From Bacillus sp. S/N-304-OC-R1 (GTDB lineage: Bacteria > Bacillota > Bacilli > Bacillales > Cytobacillaceae), in NCBI RefSeq assembly GCF_019749375.1, contig NZ_JACWFE010000004.1:310001-374000 (forward strand): a stretch of DNA of 64,000 nucleotides, given 5' to 3'. Each line of letters begins with the position of its first letter. The first letter of the stretch is position 1. This document shows positions 1 to 9,234 of the stretch, piece by piece. A model generated the notes under the pieces. The model searched no databases and was not told where the DNA came from. It saw only the letters and a program-made list of their open reading frames with translations. A program made the translations under genes and the position numbers.

Positions 1-728
1 GAACTAAACCTGCCCAAGAACACATGTGAGCTGCAGTAGGGAATTGTTTCTGCACATCAGTACCAATTTCAGATAGGATTTGTTCAGCCATTCTGGTCGC
101 TATACCTGGAATGGAATCCAGTCGTTCTATATCTTCTTGATGGGAGCTGACTCTGTCGGCAACTTCTTTATCAAGCATCTCGGTTTGTTCAGTAAGAAAA
201 TCTATATGACCTAGAATGGTTTTTAACATAAGTCGTTGATGTGAATTAATATAGCCTTTTAGAGCGAGTTCCAGTTCTTCTTTCTTCTTTCTTCTTTTTC
301 ATAGTGCGTCGAGCAAAGTTAGCTAGTTTTTCAGGATCTTCTTCGCCTTCGGCAATAGCTTTGAGCATATCTCTAGCTGAAACTCCCATGACATCCGAAA
401 CAACAGATCCTAACTTAATATTCGCTCCTTCTAACACCTTTTGAATCCGATTGTGTTGCCTAGCACGCTCTTCGATAATGCTTCGACGATAACGCACAAG
501 TTCTCGTAACTCACGCTGATTTCGGTCAGGAATATAACTAGCTTTAAGTAATCCATGACGAAGAAGATTTGCGATCCATTCTGCATCTTTAACATCAGTT
601 TTACGACCTGGAACTGCTTTCATGTGTTGAGCATTCATAACTAAAAATTCAATATCTTCAGCCTCAAGTAAACTAACAATAGGCTTCCAATATACACTTG
701 TACTCTCCATCGCTACATGGGTGCTTCC
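1..728 (-). pseudogene. IS110-family transposase remnant (5'-truncated, frameshifted)
   Basis: Remnant of a DEDD transposase of the IS110 group. The segment beginning THVAMESTSVYWKP is the usual second acidic block of the family; the N-terminal part with the first catalytic Asp is missing, because an in-frame stop lies a little upstream and nothing IS110-like precedes it. The KTDVKDAEW block follows. The frame breaks near position 285, in a run of TTC/TTT triplets; in the next frame the protein continues with the Transposase_20 signature (SIPGIATRMAEQILSEIG, then CSWAGL) to the left edge of the window. It is unlike the intact IS110 element at 12.4-14.0 kb. The C-terminal end lies outside the window. 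Confidence 0.9.
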
Positions 729-790
729 CGTATGGGAGCGACAGTCAGTGGTGCACCGTGGTCGTTGTAGTCAGACTAAAGGATGGGCTC

Positions 791-892
791 TAACGCACCA
801 TAGTTCAGCGACCTTCCTCTTCCAGCCGTAGAATCAGCATTGACGGTTCTAACACATTTTCATTCTCTGTGGTGAAGCGCTGATTTTTGCGT
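791..892. repeat. Second dispersed repeat family, copy 1
   Basis: About 100 bases containing CAGCCGTAGAATCAGCATTG and then CATTCTCTGTGGTGAAGCGC. Clearly related sequence occurs near 31.44-31.53 kb and, more weakly, near 23.29-23.35 kb. No coding frame is evident in any copy; the function is unknown. Confidence 0.55.
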
Positions 893-907
893 TTCATTAT
901 TGGCTAA

Positions 908-1064
908 CTGGTGCTTTAGTTCAATAACGATATTCAACAATAGGACCATTTAATGGAATAACTCTTTATAGAAAAGTGGAGATTGTGAAGAACTATACTT
1001 AAGCTAAGGGCGCAATTCATGAAGAGGAATTGTGCTTTTTAAGTAATCTGGCCAGATTATTGAG
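908..1064 (+). repeat. Dispersed palindromic repeat, composite copy with terminator hairpin
   Basis: Starts with the GGTGCTTTAGTTCAATAACG lead, then ATTCAAC-AATAGG, a half unit ending TTTAATGGAATAA, the GATTGTGAAG...TACTTAAG module, and the hairpin GCGCAATTC / GAATTGTGC (1010-1018 with 1027-1035) followed by TTTTT and GGCCAGATTATTGA. It is the first member of the repeat family that punctuates the next 46 kb. Confidence 0.8.
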
Positions 1065-1109
1065 GTAAATCCCTAAATAGAAATGGAATTTTTTTTAATT
1101 CCACACCTT

Positions 1110-1133
1110 GTAACACGATGTATGTAGTGTTAC
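1110..1133. promoter_or_regulatory. Candidate PadR operator
   Basis: Perfect inverted repeat GTAACAC-N10-GTGTTAC, 33 bases upstream of the padR-like start codon. PadR repressors usually autoregulate through short dyads of this kind; assignment here is by position only. Confidence 0.5.
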
Positions 1134-1166
1134 GATGTAAGGGGTTCTAGAAAGTGAGGTATAGTG

Positions 1167-1529
1167 ATGGACAAAGAAATTATGAAAGGCAGCATTGATA
1201 TTTTACTTCTCTCACTCTTGAATAAAAGAGATATGTACGGTTATGAAATGGTAAAAACGTTGAAAGAAAATAGCAATGAACTTTATAACATGAGTGAAGG
1301 TACCCTGTATCCTGCTTTAAAAAGACTGGAGAATAAGGATTGGCTCCAATCATATTGGGAAAATTCAGAGTCAGGAGGGAGACGAAAATATTACAGAATT
1401 ACAGAAGGTGGTAAAAAAGAATTGAACAGAAAATTGAAAGAGTGGACTCAAATTAGTAATTTAATAAAGGTTTGTTCGGAGGGAATCGCTTGGATAAAAA
1501 CATTGAATCCTATATTGACCAAATTGTAA
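1167..1529 (+). CDS. PadR-family transcriptional repressor
   Basis: Small winged-helix regulator of the PadR family. The first 90 residues carry the typical pattern: KGSIDILLLSLL, the MYGYEMVKTL helix, SEGTLYPALKRLE recognition helix region and SGGRRKYYRIT wing. Length (120 residues) is normal. The ATG start has a GAGGT ribosome binding site; a GTG directly before it is an alternative. The gene overlaps the next one by 40 bases, the usual PadR/HAAS-protein arrangement, so the two are probably cotranscribed and the partner is the likely target. The last 20 residues do not look like a typical PadR C-terminus, possibly an old frameshift. Confidence 0.88.
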   Translation: MDKEIMKGSIDILLLSLLNKRDMYGYEMVKTLKENSNELYNMSEGTLYPALKRLENKDWLQSYWENSESGGRRKYYRITEGGKKELNRKLKEWTQISNLIKVCSEGIAWIKTLNPILTKL

Positions 1530-2281
1530 GTGAACTAACTTGTGATGAGACAGAAAAAAGAGAAATAGTTGATGAAATGAAAGACCATTTATACTTGTTG
1601 AAATGTGAATATATAAAAAAAGGTTTATCTGATAAAGAAGCTACAAAAAAGGCTTTAGAATGTTTTGGAGAGCAAAAACATTTAAAAAGTGGTTATCAAG
1701 AATCCTTAATTCCATATTATAAAGTATTCAAAATAGGGACATGGATTTTATTTTGTCTGTACTCATTCATCGTCTTGTTTAAATTGTTATTCCAACGAAT
1801 TTTAATACGCATCACAGATTATACTAATGCAGTTGCTTTTGGTGATCCTAACCCAAGTTTTAATCGCTATTTTTTTAGCCCGCCTGATTCAAATGGTTTT
1901 TTTGATATAGAAGTATGGCTTTTAAATTCAAATATCATTCCTTTTCAGAATACGATTCAATACATAATGGGTTTTGACAGATTTAACATGGATATTATAA
2001 TCAATAATACATTAGGAAATATTATGATTTTTTTGCCCCTAGGAATTTTTCTACCTATGTTATTTAAGAAATACTATACATTTTCGAGAATTTTTGTTAG
2101 CTCAATCATTATAAGTTTTTCAATTGAAGTTCAACAATTTGTGTTTCAAATTGGCCAGTTTGATATTGATGATATTATTTTATATACCATAGGATGTGCA
2201 TTGGGGTATTTTGTTATAAGAACAATACGAGACTTTACTGGCTTAATGAAAAAGAAAACATTAGAAAAATCGACAAGTTAA
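1490..2281 (+). CDS. Membrane protein with HAAS-like N-terminus and VanZ-like domain
   Basis: 263 residues. Residues 1-70 are a charged helical region (IVSELTCDETEKREIVDEM, then LSDKEATKKALECFGE) of the HAAS/permease-prefix type commonly encoded next to PadR genes. After one membrane segment and a loop, the C-terminal half is VanZ-like, with N-x-x-x-N-x-x-x-F-x-P-x-G and S-I-E-x-Q-Q-x-x-x-x-x-x-x-D-x-D-D spread over four membrane segments. The TTG start is chosen because GGAGGG lies 6 bases upstream and the family normally begins there. VanZ-like proteins are membrane proteins, some linked to resistance to cell-envelope antibiotics; the substrate here is unknown. Confidence 0.8.
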   Translation: MDKNIESYIDQIVSELTCDETEKREIVDEMKDHLYLLKCEYIKKGLSDKEATKKALECFGEQKHLKSGYQESLIPYYKVFKIGTWILFCLYSFIVLFKLLFQRILIRITDYTNAVAFGDPNPSFNRYFFSPPDSNGFFDIEVWLLNSNIIPFQNTIQYIMGFDRFNMDIIINNTLGNIMIFLPLGIFLPMLFKKYYTFSRIFVSSIIISFSIEVQQFVFQIGQFDIDDIILYTIGCALGYFVIRTIRDFTGLMKKKTLEKSTS

Positions 2282-2300
2282 TTTTTTTATTCAAGAAAAA

Positions 2301-2358
2301 GGGCGCAATTCTTGAAGAGGAATTGTGCTTTTTTCAGTAATCGGGCCAGATTGTGGAG
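2301..2358 (+). repeat. Dispersed palindromic repeat with terminator hairpin
   Basis: Hairpin GCGCAATTC / GAATTGTGC with TTTTTT, then CAGTAATCGGGCCAGATTGTGGAGTAA. It lies 20 bases after the VanZ-like gene and would end its transcript. The remaining 260 bases up to the convergent AraC gene show no gene. Confidence 0.85.
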
Positions 2359-2619
2359 TAACTTTATATTACGTAGTAGATTAAATACTGTTCAGCAAAT
2401 AGATCTTGGTAAGAAAAACCTTTGATTATTGGAATGTTTACTGTCCTTAAATAACTTCAAATGGGTGCTTTTCCAAAATAACTGGAAGGCATCTTTTTTG
2501 CGTTACAAAAAACTACTTGTTTACGATTTACAGCAAGATATGGAAAGTTTCTTTACACTTGTGATGGTATCCTTCTTATTAAAATAACAAGTTTATTAAC
2601 TTATATAGGTAGTTAGACA

Positions 2620-3489
2620 CTAATCAACGTCGTCACTGGAGAGTTTTTTGATTGGTACGAATATATGATAGGAAGAATTAAGATTATGAATATTCTCAAA
2701 AAATTGAATAAGTTCAATATCGGATTCCTCTGTTTCTTGTTTCGAAATCTTTAAAAATCTTGCAAAGTCAGTAATAAAGACATTTCCTATATCTAGTAGG
2801 TCACCAAAATATTTAAACTTAGCACAAAAAAATTGTTGAACATCTACTGTAAAATAATTTGGTTTATTGATTTTTAGATTTTGTGGAATCCCGACTAGAG
2901 CCTTGAACTTAGTTGAGTTTGGCTGACAATTGGAATAGATGATATAACAAGGACTACTGTTCGTTTCATCAATGCTGTTTACGAGCATTCTCGAATATGA
3001 TCGAGTCTTTTCTTTAAAATCACTTCTTGCTAAATCAACTTCAAATGCTACCCCACTTATTCGAGTTGTTTTAAAATTTGTTAGTGTAAAATCGGTAACG
3101 ATATCCCCATTGATGTTTTTAATTGGTCTTTTAATTACTTGAGGAATGTCTTCTAGGGCTATGGTTTTTCCATTTTTTCTTAGAGAGCTTGGGGCGATAC
3201 CATATTGGCTTTTAAAAGCGCGGGTGAAGGACGATGGAGTTCCAAAGTTTAGTTGATACGCAATTTCTGTTAATGATAAGTTTTCGTTTTGAATAAATTG
3301 AACAGATAAATTTAATCTTCTTGATAAAGTGTATTGGTTTAATGAACAGCCCATTATTGCAGAAAAAAGTCTATGAAAATAGTATTTAGACATATTGAAG
3401 GAATTTGAAACAGACTCCAATGATAATGGTTGTTGCAAATTGTTTTCAATATACAATAAAGATTTTTCAATTACTTCATAATGTTCCAT
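2620..3489 (-). CDS. AraC-family transcriptional regulator
   Basis: 289 residues. The N-terminal 100 residues form a double helix-turn-helix AraC domain (SLESVSNSFNMSKYYFHRLF and LTEIAYQLNFGTPSSFTRAFK followed by YGIAPSSLR). The remainder resembles a GyrI-like effector-binding domain (FKTTRISGVAFEV, then QQFFCAKFKYFGD). The ATG is chosen for the AGGTGA just upstream; an ATG 13 codons earlier is possible. It is divergent, with a gap of under 140 bases, from the membrane protein gene that follows, its plausible target. Confidence 0.85.
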   Translation of the reverse strand: MEHYEVIEKSLLYIENNLQQPLSLESVSNSFNMSKYYFHRLFSAIMGCSLNQYTLSRRLNLSVQFIQNENLSLTEIAYQLNFGTPSSFTRAFKSQYGIAPSSLRKNGKTIALEDIPQVIKRPIKNINGDIVTDFTLTNFKTTRISGVAFEVDLARSDFKEKTRSYSRMLVNSIDETNSSPCYIIYSNCQPNSTKFKALVGIPQNLKINKPNYFTVDVQQFFCAKFKYFGDLLDIGNVFITDFARFLKISKQETEESDIELIQFFENIHNLNSSYHIFVPIKKLSSDDVD

Positions 3490-3627
3490 TTCGTCACCTA
3501 ATTTCAAACATTTATTCATCTCTTGCATATCTAACTTACTATATGAAGTTTAATTCTGCAATAGCTAAGGTCGTTTATAAAATTTGTATTTACTTTAAGA
3601 GTAAAAATAAAAATTGGAGGGAATCAC

Positions 3628-4293
3628 ATGAATAATAAAAATGAAAAAAAGCGAAGAATTACGGGAAAGAGTTTAATGCGATGGGCAGGTCTTTTTGCAA
3701 TTTTGGCAGGGATTTTATATATATGTATTCAGTTTATTCACCCAGAGGATCATATATCTTCTGTTAGCACAAGCTTATGGGTAGTCATTGCATGTACTAC
3801 CAGCATTATGTCTCTTTTCAGTCTGATAGGAATTACAGGCATCTATACGAGACAAGCGGAAGAAGCAGACTGGCTTGGGCTGATTGGTTTTATTTTATTT
3901 TGTCTATTTTGGTTAATTTCTATGAATTTTAGTTTTAACGAGGCTTTTGTTTTGCCGTTGCTTACAACTGATGCTCCGAAGTTTGTAGAAGGAATAGTAG
4001 GGATTTTTGGTGGAACCACAAGCACAGTGAATATTGGTATTTTCCCATTATTAGCACCAATAGCGGCGATTCTATATTCTCTTGGTGGACTCTTGTTTGG
4101 AATCGCAACTTTTCGTGCAAGAATCTTCCCACGCATGGCAGGGGCTTTACTTTCCTTCGCAGCCGTGGTCACCTTTGCTGCCGCCGTAATTCCTCATCCA
4201 TTCGATAGGATATTGGCAGTACCGATGGGATTAGCTCTAATTTGGTTGGGGTATGCTCTTTGGTCAGAACGTAGGAGAACAAGTGCTGATTGA
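3628..4293 (+). CDS. Six-helix membrane protein of unknown function
   Basis: 221 residues with about six hydrophobic segments, a positively charged N-terminus (NKNEKKRRITGK) and an RRR-rich tail. No catalytic motif or known family signature was recognised. Preceded by GGAGGG. Base composition is noticeably richer in G and C than its neighbours (GCCGCCGTAATTCC and similar), so it may have a different origin. The divergent AraC-type regulator probably controls it. Confidence 0.75.
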   Translation: MNNKNEKKRRITGKSLMRWAGLFAILAGILYICIQFIHPEDHISSVSTSLWVVIACTTSIMSLFSLIGITGIYTRQAEEADWLGLIGFILFCLFWLISMNFSFNEAFVLPLLTTDAPKFVEGIVGIFGGTTSTVNIGIFPLLAPIAAILYSLGGLLFGIATFRARIFPRMAGALLSFAAVVTFAAAVIPHPFDRILAVPMGLALIWLGYALWSERRRTSAD

Positions 4294-4534
4294 TTTTTAT
4301 ATCTTCTCTTAATAATCAGTACTTAACCTATTTTATCATTACAAAAAATATAAATTTAGTTAAATTAGCTTAATGTAGCAATCATAATTATTATCTTGAG
4401 CTTCCTGGAATCGGGCGCGATTTATTAATATGAATGAGCATCCTTGTTATATTTGAGACAGATACTTGAAGAAGGTATTTTAGTTAATGATAAAGAAATT
4501 AAGGAGAATTATGTTTCTTGGGAGAGGTTGTAAA

Positions 4535-5197
4535 ATGATTAAGGCTATCATATTTGATTTAGATGGAACCTTGTTAAATCGCGATGAATCAGTTAAGAAG
4601 TTTATTGATAATCAATACGAGCGATTGAATAAATGGGTAGGGCATATTCCAAAAGAGAAATACACCATAAGATTCATAGAGTTAGATAGCCGTGGGTATG
4701 TTTGGAAAGATAAAGTGTATCAACAATTAGTCGCTGAATTTGAAATAACTGGTGTTAATTGGGAAGATTTACTTCAGGATTATATAAGTGAATTTAAGCA
4801 TAGTTGTGTTCCTTTTCCTAATCTAATAAGTATGTTAGAAGATTTGAGAAAGGGCAACCTGTTATTAGGGATAATTACAAATGGATATGGGCAGTTTCAG
4901 ATGGACAATATAAAGGCTTTAGGTATTGAAAAGTATTTTAAAACTATTTTAGTTTCTGAATGGGAAGGAATAAAAAAACCTGCACCTAAAATATTTAAAA
5001 AAGCCTTGGAGCAACTGAAGGTTTTAGCTAATGAAAGTATATTTGTTGGAGACCACCCGGAAAATGATGTGAAAGCTGCTCAAAATGTAGGGATGAAAGG
5101 AATTTGGAAAAAAGACTTTCAATGGGAAAGTGTCAAAGCAGATATTACTGTAGATGATTTAACGGAATTACCCTTAATTATCAAGAATTTAAACTAA
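4535..5197 (+). CDS. HAD-superfamily hydrolase
   Basis: 220 residues. HAD motif I is DLDGT (Asp8 nucleophile, Asp10), motif II is the T-N-G at 115-117, motif III Lys is in GIKKP (about 147), and motif IV is GDHPEND (172-178). The cap inserted after motif I is helical, so this is a subfamily I phosphatase-like enzyme of the YfnB/YsaA sort. The ATG follows GGAGAGG; an in-frame ATG 16 codons upstream lacks a good site. The substrate is not predictable from sequence. A dispersed repeat follows. Confidence 0.88.
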   Translation: MIKAIIFDLDGTLLNRDESVKKFIDNQYERLNKWVGHIPKEKYTIRFIELDSRGYVWKDKVYQQLVAEFEITGVNWEDLLQDYISEFKHSCVPFPNLISMLEDLRKGNLLLGIITNGYGQFQMDNIKALGIEKYFKTILVSEWEGIKKPAPKIFKKALEQLKVLANESIFVGDHPENDVKAAQNVGMKGIWKKDFQWESVKADITVDDLTELPLIIKNLN

Positions 5198-5239
5198 CAA
5201 TTAATTGAGTCTCGAAAAACTAACGGAAAGAAGCTCGGA

Positions 5240-5410
5240 TGTTATTCCGTTAAAGGGCGCTTTTCTGAAATTAAGAAAGCGTCTTTCTTCATGAAAAGGG
5301 CCATTTAATAGAATAAGACTTTAAACAAAACTAGATATTTATGTGAGATTGTGAAGAAATCTAAAGGAGCAGTTTAGTTTAAGTACATTTCTTCACAAAG
5401 TTAAAAAAGG
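5240..5410 (+). repeat. Dispersed palindromic repeat plus inverted-repeat module
   Basis: TTATTCCGTTAAAGGGCGC, hairpin GCGCTTTTC / GAAAGCGTC with CTTTCTT, AAAAGGGCCATTTAATAGAATAAG. The two ends are inverted copies of each other. Next comes TGTGAAGAAAT / ATTTCTTCACA, a perfect 11-bp inverted repeat with a 26-base centre containing AAAGGAGCAGTTTAG; it looks like two head-to-head copies of the TGTGAAG...TACTTAA module. The rest of the gap to the next gene shows nothing else. Confidence 0.8.
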
Positions 5411-5664
5411 GATTTTCCCTATTTTTTTACAATAGTATAACGTTGATTCGGGAATATTGAACTTCGATACCTGCTAATTGAATTCTACTTCATCTGGAGA
5501 CCTTTAAATTAAAATGTTTCCTTTCTTCTGACAGACTTATTAAATTTTGAAAACAATCAATTCAAACATCTTTTCGTATAGAAAAACTTATTAAGAAACA
5601 TGCACTAGAAAAAATATATGTCATATATAGGTGATATCCCGTTTGAATGCTTGAGGAGGATATT

Positions 5665-6762
5665 ATGAAACCTATGTTACCTAGTGAAAAATATTTCGGT
5701 AATTTAGAACTAGTTTATGCATTTTATGGGGCTATGCCTACAGGTGTTACTGTTTCAGAGACCGGTCGTATTTTCATTTGCTTTCCGAAATGGGGAGACG
5801 ATGTTAAATTTACAGTTGCGGAAATTGTTGAGGATAAATTGCAGCCTTTTCCTAATTTACAAACCAATTTGGTTAACCCCGAGAATATCACAATGACTTT
5901 TATCAGTGTCCAAAGTGTAGTTGCTGATGGAAGGGGAACGCTTTGGATATTAGATACAGCGGCACCCAATTTTTCTGAACCTATTAAAGGGGAGGCAAAA
6001 TTAGTCGCTGTTGATTTAGAAACCAATACAATAAGAAAAGTATATACCTTTACAGAAGATGTTGTCCTGCCTACAACTTATCTAAATGATGTCCGTTTTG
6101 ATTTTCGTGTTGGAAAAGCAGGTTATGCCTATATAACAGATTCTTCTTCAAGAGGACCAGGAGCTATTATAGTCGTAGATTTATCAAATGGAAACGCGTT
6201 TAGAAGGTTAAATGGGGCAAATTCAACTTCACCCGATCCATATTTTTTACCGAAAGTAGAAGGTCAAATTTTAATGAATCGAAACAAAGACGGTTCAACT
6301 TCTCCATTTAGATTGGCGTCTGATAGTCTTGCGATTTCTCCCGATGGAAAGATATTATTTTTTGCTCCACTAACCAGTCGTCATTTGTTCTCAATCTCAA
6401 CAGAAGCCCTGAGAGACAGAACGATACCGGACAAGGATTTACCTTATCATGTGGAGTATTGGGGAGAAAAAGGTGCTTCTGATGGAATGATCACCGATGC
6501 AACGGGAACTGTTTATGCTGGAGATTATGAAAACAACAGTATCCGTAAGATATTGCCAAATGGCATAATGGAAACTATTGCCCATGATCCGAGAATTTTG
6601 TGGCCGGATACTTTTTCAATTGGTCCGGATCAATATTTGTATGTCATTGTGAACCAATTACATCGACAGCCTAGATTTCATTATGGAAAAGACTTACGAC
6701 AGAAACCTTATAGTTTACTTCGTATCAAAATTGATGAATTTCCTGCTCCGACCTTTTCATAA
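5665..6762 (+). CDS. Major royal jelly/Yellow-type protein (gluconolactonase-like beta-propeller)
   Basis: 365 residues, no signal peptide. It matches the bacterial branch of the MRJP/Yellow family: an N-terminal GVTVSETGRIFICFPKWGDD, DGRGTLWILDTAAP, LNDVRFDF, AYITDSSSRGPGAIIVVDL, LASDSLAISPDGKILFF, then SDGMITDATGTVYAGDYENN and RILWPDTFSIGPDQYLY, i.e. the repeated beta-propeller blades of this fold. The start is fixed by GAGGAGGA five bases upstream. Bacterial members are usually annotated as L-dopachrome tautomerase-related or SMP-30-like; activity and substrate are unknown. It stands alone, with a hairpin/T-run 100 bases downstream. Confidence 0.85.
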   Translation: MKPMLPSEKYFGNLELVYAFYGAMPTGVTVSETGRIFICFPKWGDDVKFTVAEIVEDKLQPFPNLQTNLVNPENITMTFISVQSVVADGRGTLWILDTAAPNFSEPIKGEAKLVAVDLETNTIRKVYTFTEDVVLPTTYLNDVRFDFRVGKAGYAYITDSSSRGPGAIIVVDLSNGNAFRRLNGANSTSPDPYFLPKVEGQILMNRNKDGSTSPFRLASDSLAISPDGKILFFAPLTSRHLFSISTEALRDRTIPDKDLPYHVEYWGEKGASDGMITDATGTVYAGDYENNSIRKILPNGIMETIAHDPRILWPDTFSIGPDQYLYVIVNQLHRQPRFHYGKDLRQKPYSLLRIKIDEFPAPTFS

Positions 6763-6863
6763 AAATATTCAATTAATTGTTTTCATAATATGGTATAAAA
6801 CAAACAGGAGTAAGAAGTTTTAATTTTTTTTACTTCTACGAAATAAACTCAAAATGGTTTACT

Positions 6864-6910
6864 AGGAACAGTTTGTTTGGTGAATGTAAAACTGTTCCTG
6901 GGATTTTTTT
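6864..6910 (+). terminator. Intrinsic terminator between convergent genes
   Basis: Perfect 11-bp stem AGGAACAGTTT / AAACTGTTCCT with a 14-base loop, then GGGA and seven T. It would end the MRJP-type transcript; the opposite yra operon also ends here. Confidence 0.75.
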
Positions 6911-7214
6911 ATAATGTCGGTAAGTTCAATGCTGTATGGATATTATTTAAATCCAAACTGATCTGTTTGTTTGTATCCCAAGCATGGTACCATCCTTTTT
7001 CTACCATATATGCGGATATTTGTTCATGCATATCAAGAGCTTCCACTAAATGGCGAGTGAGCATTTCTTTAATTTCCGGTGTTCCTGACTCTGTAACTGC
7101 CATGGCGTAATTTCTAATTCCACTTTTAGCTGAACTGAGTAGATCCATTGCAACCACTTGATCCGATAGAGCGTCCATGCCAGTTAAAGTTTCAATGATT
7201 GGATTCATGTTCAT
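6909..7214 (-). CDS. yraD: CotF-like spore coat protein YraD
   Basis: 101 residues, similar in size to B. subtilis YraD (about 99). CotF-type helical protein: NPIIETLTGMDALSDQVVAM then a segment with SGTPEIKEMLTRHLVEALDM and GWYHAWDT near the end. It is last in the five-gene yra-adhB operon, 12 bases after the YraE-like gene. Members of the family are structural proteins of the spore coat; no enzymatic motif is present. Synteny with B. subtilis is the main support for the symbol. Confidence 0.85.
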   Translation of the reverse strand: MNMNPIIETLTGMDALSDQVVAMDLLSSAKSGIRNYAMAVTESGTPEIKEMLTRHLVEALDMHEQISAYMVEKGWYHAWDTNKQISLDLNNIHTALNLPTL

Positions 7215-7226
7215 TCATCTCCTAAT

Positions 7227-7421
7227 TTACTGCTTAGCGTTTGTAAGGATAGAAGCATATTCTTGTAATTGTCTCGTAGATACATCAATGTCTTGCTGCA
7301 TAATATCTTTTAATAGCTGATCTGTAACTAACGCTTTCATCGTTTTAGATTTAGTTAAACAAGTGGTCTTAAATGCAGCCATCTCATGGACCTCAAGAAC
7401 TTCATGTAAGGCGTAGTTCAT
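7227..7421 (-). CDS. yraE: Small spore coat-associated protein YraE
   Basis: 64 residues, close to the 65 of B. subtilis YraE. It is a short helical protein (HEVLEVHEMAAFKTTCLTKS, then a QQDIDVSTRQLQEYASIL tail) related to the YraG-like protein at the other end of the operon; both share HEV...FKT-x-CL-x-KS. Strong AAGGAGG site. It lies between adhB and yraD and is expected in the spore coat. Confidence 0.85.
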   Translation of the reverse strand: MNYALHEVLEVHEMAAFKTTCLTKSKTMKALVTDQLLKDIMQQDIDVSTRQLQEYASILTNAKQ

Positions 7422-7438
7422 TTTTTATACCTCCTTCT

Positions 7439-8575
7439 TCAAGGTTTCAACACGACTTTAATACAATCATCCATTTTTGTGTCAAAAATCTCATAGCCAC
7501 GCTTTGCTTCACTAAGTGGAAGTACATGACTTACGACATCTCCTGGATCAATTTTTCCGGTCGTAACTAATTCAAACATATATGGCATATAGTGGATGAC
7601 AGGTGCTTGACCGGAGCGGATATTGATATTTCGCTGCATAATATCTCCAAGAGGGAAACCATTATATCTGCCACCGTAAACGCCAGTAACTTGAATTGTC
7701 CCGCCTTTACGCACTGCTTGTGAAGCCATGATAAACGCACTTAATGCTCCGCCATGAAGCTTCATTCCGCTTGCAAGGAACTCCATATCAGTCATTTTAC
7801 CGTCCATACCAACTGCATCAATGACAACATCAGCACCGCCTTTGGTGATTTCCTTCAGGTAACTTCCTACATTCTCATGGTCCTCAAAGTTAACAATTTC
7901 TACTTTGTTGGTGCGCTTTGCGTGCTGCAGGCGATAATTGACATAATCAACGGCAATGACTCGCTTTGCCCCTTTTAACCAACAGAATTTTTGAGCAAAA
8001 AGACCAACCGGACCACAGCCAAGAACAATAACTGTATCTCCATCCTTTACACCTGCATTGTCAACACTCCAAAAACCAGTAGTCATTGCATCGGCAATAA
8101 CTGCTAACTTTTCATCTGGCTCTTCACAAGTCTCTGGAATTTTGAAATGAGTAAAGTTGGCAAATGGCACTCTTAAATATTCAGCTTGCCCACCGGGATA
8201 GCCACCCGTCGTACCAGAATATCCGAAATAGGCACCCATATCACCATTATCATTTGAATTATCACATTGGCTTTCCAAATGGTTTTTACAGTAATGGCAT
8301 TCACCGCATGCTATATTAAAGGGGATAATTACTCGATCTCCCTTTTTTAGCTTAGTCACACCTGGACCAACTTCTTCGACGATTCCCATTGGTTCATGGC
8401 CAATAACATAGTTTTCTTGCAGGTTAGGAATCATCCCATGAATTAAATGTAAATCAGACCCACATATAGCTGTACTTGTTACTTTAATAATCATGTCATC
8501 TGGTTTTTCAATCTTGGGATCTGGAACTTCTTTGACTACAACATTTTTAATACCTTGATACGTTACTGCCTTCAT
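7439..8575 (-). CDS. adhB: Zinc-dependent alcohol dehydrogenase AdhB
   Basis: 378 residues, medium-chain dehydrogenase. Catalytic zinc ligands Cys38 (AICGSD) and His60-Glu61 (GHEPMG); structural zinc Cys90, 93, 96 and 104 (CGECHYC...SQC); Rossmann loop [10 protein letters not shown]. It belongs to the class that oxidises alcohols or formaldehyde-type substrates with NAD. Start supported by GGAGG. It sits third in the yraG-yraF-adhB-yraE-yraD operon, in the same order as in B. subtilis, so it is probably made during sporulation; the reason a dehydrogenase is embedded among coat genes is not evident from sequence. Confidence 0.92.
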   Translation of the reverse strand: MKAVTYQGIKNVVVKEVPDPKIEKPDDMIIKVTSTAICGSDLHLIHGMIPNLQENYVIGHEPMGIVEEVGPGVTKLKKGDRVIIPFNIACGECHYCKNHLESQCDNSNDNGDMGAYFGYSGTTGGYPGGQAEYLRVPFANFTHFKIPETCEEPDEKLAVIADAMTTGFWSVDNAGVKDGDTVIVLGCGPVGLFAQKFCWLKGAKRVIAVDYVNYRLQHAKRTNKVEIVNFEDHENVGSYLKEITKGGADVVIDAVGMDGKMTDMEFLASGMKLHGGALSAFIMASQAVRKGGTIQVTGVYGGRYNGFPLGDIMQRNINIRSGQAPVIHYMPYMFELVTTGKIDPGDVVSHVLPLSEAKRGYEIFDTKMDDCIKVVLKP

Positions 8576-8593
8576 TGGTTACAGCCTCCAGTG

Positions 8594-8962
8594 TTAGTGA
8601 TCATCAGGTGTCCGGTCAAACATACCTTTTCTATTGGTCTCAACAGGGAATAGATTCATTTTGCCAATCAACAATGTATTGTTGGCAGAGAGTTGATCTA
8701 GTTTATACTGTTCACTTAGTTCGTATGGATGGAACCATTTTTTATTAATCATAAGTTCTGTAATTTCTTGGTGCATGGCAATACCTTGCATTAAATTTTT
8801 TCGTAAGAACGTTCTAACATCAGGTGATGCTGACTCAGTTAATGCCACCGCAATAATGCGAACACATTCTTTGGCACGAAGAAGTAAATCCATCGCAAAT
8901 GTGGTATCTGCTAGCTCTGGTACGTGTAGCGCGTTTATAGGGTCTAAATAGTCCTGGTTCAA
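8594..8962 (-). CDS. yraF: CotF-like spore coat protein YraF
   Basis: 122 residues, the same length as B. subtilis YraF. CotF-type helical repeat: [40 protein letters not shown], then [19 protein letters not shown]. It is a paralogue of the YraD-like protein (same spacing of MDLL..AK, TES-x-P and KKWFH). TTG start with AAGGAGG nine bases upstream. Precedes adhB by 18 bases. Confidence 0.87.
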   Translation of the reverse strand: MNQDYLDPINALHVPELADTTFAMDLLLRAKECVRIIAVALTESASPDVRTFLRKNLMQGIAMHQEITELMINKKWFHPYELSEQYKLDQLSANNTLLIGKMNLFPVETNRKGMFDRTPDDH

Positions 8963-8978
8963 TGAATTTGCCTCCTTT

Positions 8979-9224
8979 TCAATTGATTATTGGTGTTGGC
9001 CGGTTTTGAGGAACAGGAGATTCAAAAGGTGCACGTTGATAAATTGCCTGTAATTCCCCAAGCGCTTGTATGGATTGTTCAACATCTTTTTGCATTAATG
9101 CTCTCAAATCATGATCAAATACCAATCCTTGCATTAGTTTTGATTTTGCTAAGCAAAGGGTTTTGAAATTAATAACTTCATGTAAATCCAATGATTCATG
9201 ATCAGCTAATTTTTGATTATCCAT
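8979..9224 (-). CDS. yraG: Small spore coat-associated protein YraG
   Basis: 81 residues, close to B. subtilis YraG (about 80). Shares [20 protein letters not shown] with the YraE-like protein. First gene of the operon. Its ribosome binding site AGGAGG lies inside the right-hand half of a perfect 17-bp inverted repeat in the leader, so translation of the operon's first gene may be controlled by RNA structure. Confidence 0.87.
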   Translation of the reverse strand: MDNQKLADHESLDLHEVINFKTLCLAKSKLMQGLVFDHDLRALMQKDVEQSIQALGELQAIYQRAPFESPVPQNRPTPIIN

Positions 9225-9234
9225 TTCTAATTAA

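Noticed and set aside
5350-5397. The 11-bp inverted repeat TGTGAAGAAAT/ATTTCTTCACA as a riboswitch or operator
   Set aside because: It is explained by two opposed copies of the TGTGAAG...TACTTAA repeat module and is far from any start codon.
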